Assembly (NCBI GenBank): GCA_015680685.1
Contig: MNCI01027259.1
Coordinates: forward strand, 51,818 to 115,817
From: Gnetum montanum
Taxonomy: Eukaryota > Streptophyta > Gnetopsida > Gnetales > Gnetaceae
DNA length: 64,000 nt
Direction: 5' to 3'
This document shows, piece after piece, positions 10,461 to 22,108 of the stretch. The notes below the pieces were generated by a model. It searched no databases. It saw only the letters and a list, made by a program, of their open reading frames with translations, and was not told the origin of the DNA. The translations under genes and the position numbers were made by a program. How positions within the stretch are numbered: the stretch's first letter is position 1; each line of letters opens with the position of its first letter.

Positions 10461-10475
10461 ATCTCCCCCTTTTTG
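10461..10475 (-). promoter_or_regulatory. Polypurine tract of element C
   Basis: Minus-strand CAAAAAGGGGGAGAT directly before TGTTGACC at 10460; it would prime plus-strand DNA synthesis. Confidence 0.8.
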
Positions 10476-10873
10476 GTGATGTTCAAAACTTAAAAAAATG
10501 GGTGAGTTGATAAACAATTTAAATACAAATAATCAATAAAAATATTAAGACATATAAATTCCAATGGTAGTCAAGGTTATAACTAGGATAATGGCTCTAA
10601 AGATCAAGGCATAGGGTAGAGATTTCATGAAATCTAAAAGGAAACTATACTATGTAAAAGCAAAGCCTATCTCCATAATGATGAAAAAACACATAATCAT
10701 GATCAGAATCATCTATCCAGAAACTATCCATACAACTAGTTGCTAAAATATCCTCAACATGTACAAAAATCACATGTGCAAATCCATAACAAAAATAACA
10801 TGTGTGCACATCATCAAAAGTTATCTTCCTCTTTTTGGACATCATCAAAAAGGAGAGAGCACCTAAGGACTTT

Positions 10874-12300
10874 AATCACTGACCTCGGTTGCATCATCTA
10901 AATCTTTATTTGAAGTAGCTATAGCTTGAGAAGGTCTATAGGTCTTCTCCTCCTTATCATCACTACTGGTACTAGTACTAGACACATGCTACTCTCCATC
11001 ATCATATGAAGAGGATGGCTAGATAGGAGCTCTCTATGGATGAAGCTTCATTAGAAATTGGGATGAATTTGATGGATCCAACTAGGATGGAGCCTACTAA
11101 GAGGATAAGGAAGCTCCCTTCATCTAATAGGTGATGACATTGGTAAGCCTCCATTGGGATGAACTCCCAAAGATGCTCTCCATGGCCTACTAGTTAAATG
11201 ACTTAGGAGCATCATCCTGATGATGAAAACTAGGGCCAGGTTACATGGGATCAAATTGCTTCCACTAGACACGTGTTGATGATGCATTAGAATCCTCTTA
11301 ATTAGACTCATTTCCCTAGTCATAGGTCTAGGAAGGTCTAGCTACTGCTAAATGTCTTGATAAAGTAGGAAAGTCCTCCTTACTATTTGAAATAGGAGTG
11401 GTGATCTCCTCAAATTGCTATCCATTAGGAGGAAGAGGTACTTTGGCTATGTCCATTCTCTTATGTAGGTAAGAGAGATTCATGCCAATCATCCCTAAGT
11501 TATGAACAAACGGCAGAAGGAGCTTCTTTAGGAAAGATCTTACTTCTTCACTAGCAAGTTTGGACATTCTCAACTAAGGAGAGGCCTAGGATGATGGTTC
11601 CAATCTCTTCTTCTAGGACTGAGGTGACCTAGTATTGGATCTTGCTTCATCATCATGGGAGAAATTCATCTTCTTTGCATACTCATCAATGCTCCTCTTG
11701 CCTTTTAGCAAGGAATTTTAGGAATGGGTACATATCTTTGACAAATCAACAAACTGATAATGTGAGGGTGTTCAAAGATCCTCTCTTTGGTGAACATGCT
11801 TAGCATGTCATGCTAGAGAGTATGTCCCAAGTCCAATGGCTTTCTTGTAAGAAGGTAGTATAGAACAAAAGATTTGGTTGGTAGTAAATAGTTATAACCT
11901 TTCCCTTTTACAATGATATTATACAAGATAATAAGTGATAGAGTGGAAGCATTTGGAGACATCTTGTTCCTATAAATTCTTTCTCTACTAAGAGACACAA
12001 ACTCCCCAAACAATGCATCATAGTATTCATATTGGATAATGGGAATTACACCATTCATAAAAATATCAATCATGGAATGAATAGTGACATAGAAGAAATT
12101 AGCACTAGAGATTCCAAAATGTGCATTGACCACTTGAGGAGATACATCAATCAGCAAACCTTTAACCATGGTAGTAAATTCCCCAATAGTAGCATTTGTA
12201 ATGATAATGTTACTATAAAATTGTTGAATAAGAACTTCAGGCACACAGAAATCCATGGAAATGAAGGTAATCTAATTTAACACTTGGAAGAAACTCATTA
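10874..12300 (-). pseudogene. ORF of element C, plant-transposon-protein-like domain plus Ser-rich tail
   Basis: The clearest part (12256-11813, 147 codons from an ATG) reads VLIQQFYSNI, TMVKGLLIDVSPQVVN, NKMSPNASTL, IVKGKGYNYLLP. The pattern FY.N..., V.G..VDFSPE.IN and a later hydrophobic stretch resembles the 'putative plant transposon protein' domain often found in plant retroelement derivatives (from memory). The same frame continues with TAG stops into a Ser/Pro-rich, acidic tail ending DDATEVSD and a natural TAA at about 10874. The reading probably began further upstream because a TAG sits where CAG fits just before the ATG. Function unknown. Confidence 0.6.
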
Positions 12301-13169
12301 ATGATTGTTTCCGAAGCTGAGGGAAGGACAAAGAACACTAAAAAATGATGAAAATAATTCAAGTTACCTCAAATTGGTGCTAGGCATTGATGGACTTGAA
12401 CTAGGGGTTGTATGTCCTTGGATTGCTAGTGGATACTCCCATTGACCTCTTCTTCGGTAGCATCCTTGATATTCCAACCTTCTTGTGAGCCATGAATGTA
12501 TAAATCATTGTTGATGGTAGGGGCATGATCATCTCTCCTTGGTTTTCTAGTTGAAAATGAGTTAATAAGAAGGATTTAAATTTATATAATTGTGCCAAAT
12601 GAGGGTTTTTATTGAAAGAGTAGATGTCTCCTTTGAAAGATAGACATCTACTCCATGCCTAAAATTACAAGTAGATGTGTTTTTTGAAAAGAGGATGTCT
12701 TTTCTACATTAAGAAAAAACTTAGGTAGATGTATCTATTTAGAAGCAAACTTCTCCTTTTGGAAGTAGATGTCTCATAGGAGACATCTTTAGGGAGACAT
12801 CTCTTCAATATGAGGCTCAATAAGATGGGATTTAGGAATGGTTGCCAAGGATTATAGTCTTAAGAGATATACAAAATGAATCAAAGACTTACCTATACTT
12901 ACCTTTCTTACTGAAGAGAATAAAGGTGCCCAGTAAGCTTGAGCATGATATTTCTCTTTAACATCTTTTTGTACACTTTATTTCTTGAGTTCTCATTTAA
13001 GCCTTACCAAATCATCCCATTCCACAAACATTCTATGTTCTCCATTTTTCTTAAGGTTTTAACATACAAAAAGGTCAACAGTATTCATGCCTCTTGGCTT
13101 CCCTAATGCTAGAAGCTTTCCTCCACTTGAGTATGGTTGTCTTTCTATCCAATGAAGGCTTGGACTAAT

Positions 13170-14340
13170 CAATATTCCCCTTCAACTCATCAATGCTACC
13201 TTGTATGAACTCCTTATTAGCTAGTCCATGATAGTGCACAAGATCTAAAACATGAAACACAAAAGAAACAACAACATCATTTGGTAAATTAATCTCAAAA
13301 GCATTGTCATAAATATTAGCCTTCATATTGAAAGACCCCATCTTTCTAGCTTTCAATTTGGAGAAGTTAACACCTCTTAATCATTTCTTCTTTAGGTGCA
13401 CCAAAACCAAGTCACCAACAACAAAATAATGTTTCCATTTTCTCTCATTCCTCTTGAGGACTCTCTCTTCAGACTTTTTCTTAAGATTTGATTTTACTTA
13501 TGCATGGAGATCCCTGATCTCTTGCACAAAATCAGCAATAGGTTGAGCTTCACCATCCAAGCCCTTCAAAGTGTCCACCATCTTTGGATAAAATCCATAA
13601 TTTACCTCAAATGGGATTCTTCCAATTACAACATGAAAAGCATTATTATATGAAAATTCAACATGACATAATAAGTTTTCCCACTTGTTTGGCTATGCAT
13701 CACACAAACATCTTAATATGTTAAGCAAGGATTTATTCACCACCCCCATTTAGCCATCCATATGTGGATGATACACACTAGAAAATTTCAACTTTGTTCC
13801 TAAAATATTTTAAAGGAACCTCTAAAAAAGACTTGTGAATGTGGGGTCTTTGTCACTAACAATATTCAAAGGAATACCATGCAACTTCACAACATGTTGG
13901 AAAAACAAATTTGCAACATGAGAGGCATCACTTACCTTCTTTCATGAAATCAAATGTGCCATCTTGGAGAACTTGTTCACAAAAACAAAAATTTCATCAT
14001 TTCCACTTTTGGTATTTGGAATACCACTCACAAATTCCATTGATATACTTTCCCATGGACTTTTTGGAATTGGTAAAGGCATATAGTGTTGATCCACACA
14101 TTTAACTCCTTTGAACCTTTAACATGTCAAGCATTCCTTCATAAGAATTGAAACTTCTATTGCCATAATTGGCCAAAAATAGTACCTACCTATAAGTTCC
14201 AATGTTTTATCCCTACCTATGTGACCTACCATGCCACTATAATGCTTTTCAAAAAAAAATTTGTTTTCCTAAAATCATAATTAGGAACATACCTTTTCTT
14301 TCTTAAATAATAGTTCATCTTGAATATGATAGTTTCTCCA
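13170..14340 (-). pseudogene. Integrase of element B with GPY/F-like tail
   Basis: From high to low coordinate: zinc-binding end with CLTC (about 14120), [14 protein letters not shown] where the first catalytic Asp is replaced by Glu, IVSDKDPTF with the second Asp kept (about 13860), YHPHMDG then stop where Gln-Thr-Glu is expected, FSYNNAFHV, and the tail FSKLKARKMGSFNMK with HVLDLVHYHG (about 13230). It aligns domain for domain with relic A. Confidence 0.8.
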
Positions 14341-14479
14341 TTGGTCTATCCTATTCATTAATGACTCTTTGAGGCTTCTCCAAACTTACCAAAAATCAAC
14401 ATCATGCTTGTATAAAGAAGCAAAATCATCCATACCTTCCACAATAGGTATGCTAAAATTTAACACATGCACCGTGGAT

Positions 14480-14880
14480 AATGCATTAGCCACCACATTG
14501 GTTTTCCCACTTTTTGGCTTCAATACAAAACTAAACTCTTGTAACTGTGCAACCCATTTCATGTGCTTTGTGCTCAACTTCTTTTGAGAGTTTTGAAATT
14601 GAAGTGCTTTGTGGTTTTTCATCAAGGTGAATTCCTTGGGCAACAAGTAATACCTTGAATGCTTGATTGCCTAAAGAATAGCATACAAGTCCTCATATAT
14701 GCTATATTTTCTCCTTAACTCATATAAATTTTTAGAAAATAAAGCAATAGGCCTACCTTTTTGTGAAAGTACCCCATGAATAGAAAATCCACTTACATCC
14801 ACTTCTATCTGAAAAAGCTTCTAAAATTCTAGAATTTCAAGCATCAATTCATTGGTAATCTTCACTTTCAACAAGTCAAG
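14480..14880 (-). pseudogene. RNase H of element B
   Basis: Minus-strand frame with VDVSGFSIHGVL, YLLPKEFTLMKNHKALQF, KHMKWVAQLQEFSFVLKPKS and NVVANALS (ADALS with Asp to Asn). The frame 14386-14646 is open for 86 codons. In relic A the equivalent WVAQLQEF carries TAG for the first Gln, which shows the CAG-to-TAG path directly. Confidence 0.8.
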
Positions 14881-14959
14881 GATCCCATGGGTTTCATTAT
14901 TCCACCTAAATTCCTTATTTTTCTCCCCAACATTATTAGGAGTTAGCTAATCTCTAATA

Positions 14960-15660
14960 GCCTTCACCTTGGTAGCTTTCATCCAAATATATGATTTCCC
15001 TCTTGAAGAAATGAATTTTCTTCATGTTTATAATCAACTATGACTCCTCCAATGTAAGTAACACCATCCTCAAGTGATTCAAAGGCTCTTGCTCATTAAA
15101 GCTATACACCAAAATATTGTCAAAAAAGACAATACAACACTTACAAATAAAGTCCTTAAATACATTATGCATCAACCTCATGAATGTAGTAGGTGCATTG
15201 GTGAGACCAAATGGCATCACCAATCACTCAAACAATCCATTTTATATTTTGAAAGCTATCTTGCACTCATCATCAAGCTTGATTCTAATTTGATGGTAAT
15301 CACTCTTCAAATAAATTTTGCTAAAAACATTCAAAATTGGTAAGGACATCAATGATATCATCCATCCTTGTAATAAGAAACCTATATCTCACTGTTATCC
15401 TTTTCACTACCCTAGAATCAGTGCACATCTTCCATTCATCACTATCCTTCATTGGCATTGGTACCACTAGAATTGCATAAGGTGAAATGGATTCCCTCAC
15501 GAAGCCATTTTTAAGTAATCCCTTTACTTGCTTTTGCAATTCTTCCCTTTGATTTTGTGTGATACAATAAGCTCTCTCATTTGAAATGGTAGCATCAAGA
15601 ATGAAGCTAATCTAATGTTGTACATTCCTCATTGGCGGTAGTCCTTCCAATTTCCTCTTG
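14960..15660 (-). pseudogene. Reverse transcriptase of element B
   Basis: Frames 15539-15321 and 15223-15038 carry LLKNGFVRES, YAILVVPMPMKDSDEWKMC, VMPFGLTNAPTTFMRLM and CCIVFFDNILVYS. The active-site FFDD is FFDN here: the second Asp is lost by one G-to-A change, while relic A keeps FFDD. Confidence 0.85.
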
Positions 15661-15849
15661 AACACCTTGAAAGATTTCTTCTTCAAGCCTAGCACACCTA
15701 TAGGAATTTCAACCTACACATCATCATGGTTAGTAGCAATTGTTATCATAACAACTAAACTAAAATTTATTTCATTATGTTCCTTAATATATTCCCTCTC
15801 TCCTAGAAGGAATAAATAAGCATTAAGTAAGCTTTGTTACCTCACCTGT

Positions 15850-16320
15850 TCAGCTGTCATAGGAATCAAATCATGGATTCTATTAGGTCTAACAATACTC
15901 CATACATTTCCTTCTCCACCAAATTGAGCATCATTGTTAAAATTCCAAGGTCTATCAAGAATTGCATTAGCATAATGTATTAGAAGAACATCAAACCTCA
16001 CAGCATCATGAAAACATCCAATTTTAAATTTTTAGGTACATTGTTCCTTCACATCTTAGGTAAAACCTTTAGACAACCAATGTACCTTATATGGTTTAGG
16101 ATGAGGATCATTTACCAAACCAAATATAGCAACTACCATAGAAGAAATAACATTTTCTTGGGCTTCCCTATAAATCAAAACATGAATCCATTCCCCATCA
16201 AATAAAAAATTAGCCTTAATATGAAATAGCAATTTTCTATTAGGATGATATCCTCTATTGACATTCCCCATGAAGGCATAAGAATTTAATTTAGAAATAT
16301 CCTCTATTATTGGAACATTA
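15850..16320 (-). pseudogene. Retropepsin-like region of element B
   Basis: The minus strand reads LFDGEWIHVLIYREAQENVI where the family has an I-D-S-G-type active site before ENVVS, and further on RFDVLLIHYANAILDRPW, resembling the flap-to-end part (ILLGRPW). The catalytic Asp is gone. Assigned by position between zinc knuckle and RT. Confidence 0.55.
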
Positions 16321-16329
16321 GGATTACCT

Positions 16330-17560
16330 CTTTGAAGAGCTTAACTTGATGTCTTGTCCATCTCCATGGTTTGCACATCTTTTCCCTTGGCTACCTTGTG
16401 AAGTAGACATTTCCATTGCTTATGTCCTCATTCTCCATACTTGATGCACTGAATTTTTGATGATATGATACCTTGATCCTTGCCTCCCTTGCTTAGGTTC
16501 TTCTTGATTTGACGCTTCTGATCATCTTCTTTAAAATTCTTATCTTCACTATCCTCCTTGTCTTCAAATTTGGATTTGAATTCCTTATTAGATCTAGATC
16601 CCTTCTCCTTGCCCCTAGAAGTTTGTTTTCTTTTGTTTCTAAATCCACCTAATTTCTTCCCAACTTTCAGTACCAAATCATAGGCATCATCAAGAGTTTT
16701 TAGCTCATAGAAACTCTTGCTGGTACACAATTTTGAGACCTCTTAAAAAGATTGAAGCTTGCTCATACTCCTAATTTACCTTAGATTGTTGGAATAGATC
16801 AAAAAACTTGATGTCAAATTTTTTGACATCCTTGTCACTTTGCCTTAGAAATTTCAACTTCATAATGGTTTCTTGTCTCTGATGAGACTATTCAAATTTC
16901 CTTTTCAAAAAATATTTCATCAAGTTCCAATCTTTGATAGTTTAATAATTTCATCTTTCATAACCCTAGGACTCCTTTTCCATTAAGTAGAAGTCATACC
17001 TTCCAATCTAGATTCAACAATAGGTTCCCTCAAGTTATTCAATACCTCTTCCAATTGAAAATGATTTTCAAGTGTATTTAGCCAACTTGCAAAAGCATTG
17101 GTGCCATCTACTTCGTTGAAAGTCTTTAACTCTATGCATGAAAGTCTTGAAGCATTTTTGAATGCTCTTGTAGGCGTTACCTAATCTTCATTGTTAAGCT
17201 TTCTTGAAGAAGCATTGAACACCACTGGAGCCCTTCGAGCTCTTATTTGAGGAATAAGATTTCTTTCCATTGGAATCCTTTTTTGATGGTTTCCTATACT
17301 CCCATATCTAGATTGATCTTCCTCTTCATCTACTTCATCTCCACTTGGATGTGAGACTTCTTCATCTAAACATCCATGCTCTTCACCTCTATGTGTCTAG
17401 ATAAGGCTACGATTGGCTTGTCTATCCACCTTCATGCTAATTCCATCCAATGAAGAAACCATCATTTGGAGGGATGACTTAATGCTCTCCATGTTGCAAT
17501 TCAGAGCTTGCACCTATTTGTTCTTGGATGCCATTTGAAATTGACAAGATTTGCAATGAC
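16330..17560 (-). pseudogene. Gag of element B with damaged zinc knuckle
   Basis: Starts after the primer site with frames homologous to 7560-8080, continues through a gag core, a Lys/Glu-rich linker (16428-16730: FRNKRKQTSRGKEKGSRS and following), then CIKYGE-stop-GHKQWKC (about 16400-16440). That is C-x2-C-x4-H-x4-C with the second Cys changed to Tyr. The capsid role is inferred from family order. Confidence 0.7.
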
Positions 17561-17583
17561 AAATCAAAGCAATAATAAAAATA

Positions 17584-17596
17584 GGCTTTGATACAA
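17584..17596 (-). promoter_or_regulatory. Primer-binding site of element B
   Basis: On the minus strand TTGTATCAAAGCC, near the initiator-tRNA complement TGGTATCAGAGCC, immediately inside the 5' LTR. Confidence 0.65.
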
Positions 17597-17597
17597 A

Positions 17598-18582
17598 TAA
17601 TGCTAGAATAGTTTCACTCCACAAATAAATCACCTTCAACACACTAAATCTAGATATTGCTAGAAAATAAGAAAACTAGCTATCTTCAAGTAAATTATTA
17701 TAAGATTATAATAAGGTTCACACAACCCACAACATTCAAAACCTTACATACTCAAACAATATTGTAGAGCATGAGGCTCTACAACCACATAATGGTTATT
17801 CTCAATGCAAGATATAACCAATAGAATTCTTTTCCACAAGCCAAGACTAAGATCTCAACTCACAAGTGAGATACAAGAGAATAGAACACATAGACCAACA
17901 TACCACAAGCTAATCATGGATTTGCAATCAGTAATTACACTCATCCAATGTGTTCACACACTTTCTCTTACCTAGCTCTCCACTCTCAAGAGTGTTTTCT
18001 ATCACTCATTCACATACAAGATTTCTCTCCTTACATGTAAGCTCTCCTCCTCTCTCATGGATGGATACATACATAATTATAGAGACCCCAAAATTCTAGG
18101 AATCTTTTTATTTGCCTTCCTAGATGTTTCCCATAATAATTTGGAGTCTTTCAAATGTTTCCTAATTGAAATGCCATGTTAGACCTTTTTCCCTCATCGA
18201 CTTGGACATCTTTGATTTTGAATAGACGTTGATTGTGAAAGTCCTACTTTCAAGTGAGATGTCTACTATTTTTTATAGACATATAATTTGGCCTATAGAC
18301 ATCTACAATTTAGGTTAGACATCTATTTTTCTAGGTAGACAACTATCTTGTAGGTGCCAAAAATCAAAATTCTTGCTTTGATGCCTAGAGCCTTTGGATG
18401 CCTTGCAACAAGTTCCCACAAATCCTAGAACACCCTAAACTCATCAAAATGAGCCAAAACACCTTCAAAAATGCCAAAGCATCCAAGAATAATCATCATC
18501 AAAAAATAACGTTTTGAAATGCAAATCTTGCAAAAACAACTTGTAGGACAAGCACAAGGGAATTGAAAGAGATGTTCCTACA
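17598..18582 (-). repeat. 5' LTR of element B
   Basis: Minus-strand start TGTAGGAACATC at 18582. It aligns throughout with 8119-9158 and carries AGACATCT/AGATGTCT motifs at 18200-18350. Outside the start, plus-strand TTACTTCCTTCAAAAATC weakly resembles the purine tract seen outside the other LTR, which could mean yet another tandem copy lay upstream; uncertain. Confidence 0.75.
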
Positions 18583-20153
18583 TTACTTCCTTCAAAAATC
18601 CTGAATCTAAGAAAAAAATTCATGTACACTTTAATTCTAGTGCAATTATTCTTTCCATTTTCCAATAGGTAAATGATTAGTTAGTTAAAAGCAAAGATAG
18701 GACACAAAGAAAGTAGTGTAGTCAAACCTCTTAAAAATTATACCTTGGTAATTAGTACCTTGTCATACATAATGAAAATTAAATTTAAATTTAATATTAA
18801 TGTATGTTTCAAACCATACCTTTATAAATAATAATAGTTGTAAATGGAATATAGGAAATAGATTTTAAAAGGGAATCTTTACAACTGATGAAAGATTTTT
18901 ATATATAATATCCTAATTATAGCAACATAGTTGGATAAGTATGTTCTTCTTTTTAGCAGGATGTGCAATATTAAGAATTTTTCTTAATTCATTTGTTAAA
19001 TTTTTTCTTGGAAGTGAAATTTTATGTACTATTTCATGGGAACTATAGAATGATAGAATGCGTTTATTGAAAGTTTTGAAGGAACACTTCATTTACATAT
19101 ATTTCAATAAGGGCTTTAAGATTTTAAGGAATTATTTGCAAGAAAGAGGTGCTTGGTTTTCGTGGATACTTGAAAAAAAAAGACATATGATTTAGTTTAA
19201 AATCCTATAACATATTAAAAAGCTTTTCACCAACAATGCCATTTGAACAAGTTTTAACTTTATTAGGATTTAGAATGAAGCAGAGTGACTCCAAGGTGTT
19301 GGGAGTAATGAGCATTGGTGGGAAAGAAGTGATACTGTATTATAGTGGCTTCTTCAAATACCAAGAAAAATTGATAAATGGTTCTCTTGCTATGTTACAT
19401 AAGTCCCCCATCATAAGAGTTCATGACTAAAGTAGCAATAGCAGTAGCCTCAACGTTGATGGAAGCACTAGTGTTCTTAGTTTGCCTAATTTCCTTGGCA
19501 CTAATAACAACGTGTGAAACCAATCATTTTCCAAGATGAACTTCATAGAAAAGAATTAAATTTTGGGAGTACCTTTACCAGTATTGATGAAGGGAGATAT
19601 TCTTGACACTAGGCTACAAGAGTATATGTGCATAGCTCTTTAGGAGGGAAAATTTGATGCCTCTTTTAAGATTGCTTATTCAAATCCCATTTGTACAATT
19701 ATTCTTTATATTTCTTATCTCTCCTATCTATTTAATTTCTTTTTATTTACATATTTTTTCATGCTAGATTACTAGATGCAACCAATGATTCTTAAACTAT
19801 ATGGGTGTACTAGAAAAAAGTTAGTACCATCAATTTAGAAATCTAGAAAGTTTGTACTTATGTTACATTAGTATCCCTTGAATGGTGAAATATTATTACA
19901 TGGAAAGTACAAAATATAATATATTTTTAGATGAAAAAAATATGCAAAATCTCCTTAGTTTCTTTTCACTATTAAAAATATTTCTTCTAAGGTCCAAAAC
20001 ATAAAATTGTCAAAACATTGGATAATTACTTTTTAGAGTAGGGAGGCTTTTGCAAACATTACAGCCTATGGTGAAATATTGCTTACATAAATATGAAAAC
20101 CATTGTGTGTTTAACTTTGATAATATCATGAATTAGAAATAATAAAGACTAGA
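18583..20153. other. Spacer without recognised genes
   Basis: AT-rich, no conserved domain seen. An open frame of 64 codons at 19236-19430 has no recognisable motif. The right end is the F target site. Confidence 0.5.
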
Positions 20154-20725
20154 TGTAATGTTCTCATTCCCAAATGTTTTTGCTACATAAGGAAGATGGT
20201 GCCTGTTCATAACAAGTGTTATCATTATCATAACAAGACTTGAAAAGGGGAGTTGTAATTAAGAACCAAAAGGGCATACTGTAATAACAGACATGTCTCT
20301 TGAGGTAGCCTTTGTGGGTTTGACCTAAGGTATTTATACTTAGGCATAGAGGTCATATTAGCATGGATTTGTGAAGCTGGTAAAGGTGAGTAACGAGTGT
20401 CGAGTGAAGTGGGACAGGAAGAGGATTGGCCATCCCTTCTAGTTGGTGATAGGCCTAAACATGGTGGTAGTGCTAGATTGCCTCTAAGAGATATATGCTA
20501 AAGGAAGAATACCTCAAGGATCACCTAGAATATGATCTAGCTACATTATTTCACATTAGCAAAGCATTCTTCTCTTTTTCCTTTCACATTTTCTATATTA
20601 TTTTCTTTATACATAATGTCAAATGCTACATATATTTAACATTTGGTATATTATATTCTTATGCATAATGTTTAATATGACATATATTTGATGTTTTTCA
20701 TGACATCTATAAATGAGATGTTACA
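20154..20725 (+). repeat. 5' LTR of element F
   Basis: Starts TGTAATGTTCTCATT and ends GAGATGTTACA. The TATA-like TATTTATA is near 20330. A pyrimidine-rich, A/T-rich U5 follows. Confidence 0.8.
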
Positions 20726-20727
20726 TT

Positions 20728-20739
20728 TGATATTAGAGC
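20728..20739 (+). promoter_or_regulatory. Primer-binding site of element F
   Basis: TGATATTAGAGC matches the initiator-tRNA complement TGGTATCAGAGC at 10 of 12 positions; both differences are transitions. It lies 3 bases after the LTR. Confidence 0.75.
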
Positions 20740-21299
20740 AAACCATGACCCAAAGGACATTCGAAACCATGGGTTGACTACAACCTAATGATGAACCATG
20801 GAGACATGACCCAAGGAGAGTCATGGACCATCACTAGATGTACTACATATCAAAGAAATCTATGTAAGCTAGAGGATACCTTTCCATTGATTTCATGAAC
20901 AATGAATCAGACATCTACAAGAGAGATAGACTCCACCAACCAACAAAATTATTTCATGGGTATCATTGACCGAGGAAGATTTTATTATGTCTCATTAAGA
21001 TTCATCAATTGTAAAAATATTGATAAGATAAGGATACACCAGTCCAAGTAACTCTTGCTCATCTTGTAGTGATACTAATTACTTAATGTCATTGTTAAGT
21101 TTCTTCGTGAGGCTAGTAACCTTGGCCTAAGTCAATCTTGTCTTGTTTGAAACTTACTACTCCTAAACACATTAGCTATATAACTTGGCAATACTTATTT
21201 TATATAAGACCAATGTATTAGTTGATTTAAGAATGATGTACTGGTAGGCTTTAAGAGGTTAACCTAGTAGCTATATAATTGTATCATTCATACTTAACA

Positions 21300-21600
21300 A
21301 ACAAGGTTTATAACCATGAGACCCATTGTCCTCTTGCACTGCCACCACTCACCTACTACCATTTTTGCTCCCTTGCCTGCAATCTATTGTTCGCTTGACA
21401 CCACTACTATTTGCATCTCCATTTTTGACATTTCATTTTTTTCCTTTTCTTCATCATCTCTACATTTTGTGCTAGCCTCCACATTTCTCACAATGCTCCA
21501 CTGTAGTGCCTACACTATTTGCACCTATGCCACCACTACTGTTATAGCCTCCATTACTATCAAAACATCTACCGTAATTTTTGGTTGCCCATGATTTCCA
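21300..21600. other. F interior, low-complexity coding-like stretch
   Basis: The plus frame 21316-21594 is open for 92 codons and rich in Cys, His, Ser, Thr and Ile. The minus strand continues the frame of the 15-residue repeat (downstream end reading GQPKITVDVLMVI). The plus-frame composition looks like the reverse of a Val/Ala/Met-rich minus-strand protein, so I favour the minus strand. Product unknown. Confidence 0.35.
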
Positions 21601-22025
21601 TGAACATCACTATTATTGAAAAAAGTTGTCTTCCCTAGAGCATCATAGATATTGTTGGCATCATAAAAAGCTACCTCCCCTAGAGCGTTGTGGACACCAA
21701 TAATACTATGAAAAGCTACCTCCCCTAGGGCGTTGTGGACACCAATAATACTATGAAAAGCTACCTCCCTTGATACACGATGGGCACTGTCGATGCTAAG
21801 AAAAGCTTCCTCTTAGGACATGTTGTGAAATTTATCAATGTTGGGAAAAGCTATCTTCCTTAGCATGCTATAGACACTGCCCATGCTAAGAAAAGCTATC
21901 TCCCTAGGCACATCATAGACATGATTGGCACTGGGAAAAGCTGCCTCCCCTAGCATGTCATGGACATTATCAATGTCAAGAAACACTACCTCACTTGATA
22001 GCTTTGACAACCAAAAATTTTCCAT
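21546..22025 (-). pseudogene. Protein with nine 15-residue tandem repeats, antisense in element F
   Basis: ATG at 22025; the frame runs MENFWLSKLS and then units such as EVVFLDIDNVHDMLG, EAAFPSANHVYDVPR, EIAFLSMGSVYSMLR, EVAFHSIIGVHNALG (twice). The consensus is E-x-A-F, a hydrophobic Val/Tyr-His centre, then Leu/Met-Gly/Arg. One TAA (at 21813-21815) interrupts the fourth repeat; beyond it the frame stays open through five more units. Unit starts on the plus strand (AAAAG of AAAAGCT) are at 21621, 21666, 21711, 21756, 21801, 21846, 21891, 21936 and 21981 (the last two ends degenerate), exactly 45 bases apart despite strong divergence between units. I do not recognise the family. Confidence 0.6.
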
Positions 22026-22108
22026 TAGTTGATAGAAAGTTTATACATTAAAAAGTGAAAAATTTTAACAATTAATTAACATTGACTTTATAATAACAAT
22101 TGAGTTAA

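Larger units (their letters stand above)
9298..13080 (-). mobile_element. Non-autonomous LTR retrotransposon C nested in B
   Basis: Target duplication GTATT flanks it (9293-9297 and 13081-13085). Both LTR starts read TGTTGACCTTTT on the minus strand (13080 and 10460) and agree over about 140 bases (TCCACAAACATTCTATG on the plus strand in both). The tract AAAAAGGGGGAGAT immediately before the 10460 start is a textbook polypurine tract, of the kind common in Ty1/copia elements. The far end is TA where CA is expected (one transition). The interior (about 10461-12400) has one decayed frame and no pol. The LTRs differ strongly beyond the first 140 bases. Confidence 0.75.
7523..18582 (-). mobile_element. 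Ty3/gypsy element B with tandem-like extra leader/gag, interrupted by element C
   Basis: On the minus strand: 5' LTR (18582 to about 17598), primer site, gag, protease-like region, RT, RNase H, integrase (to 13086), element C inserted at 13080/9298, the last internal bases (9297-9159) with purine tract, 3' LTR (9158 to about 8119), then another primer-site-like sequence and gag start. Sequence on either side of C joins to match relic A (A: GATTCATTAAAAGG near 6660; B: GATTCATTAGAAGG at 9292 downward), which proves C split one element. Confidence 0.8.

Noticed and set aside
21316-21594. 92-codon plus-strand frame rich in Cys/His/Thr
   Set aside because: The composition fits the reverse of the minus-strand repeat protein frame; no motif of its own.
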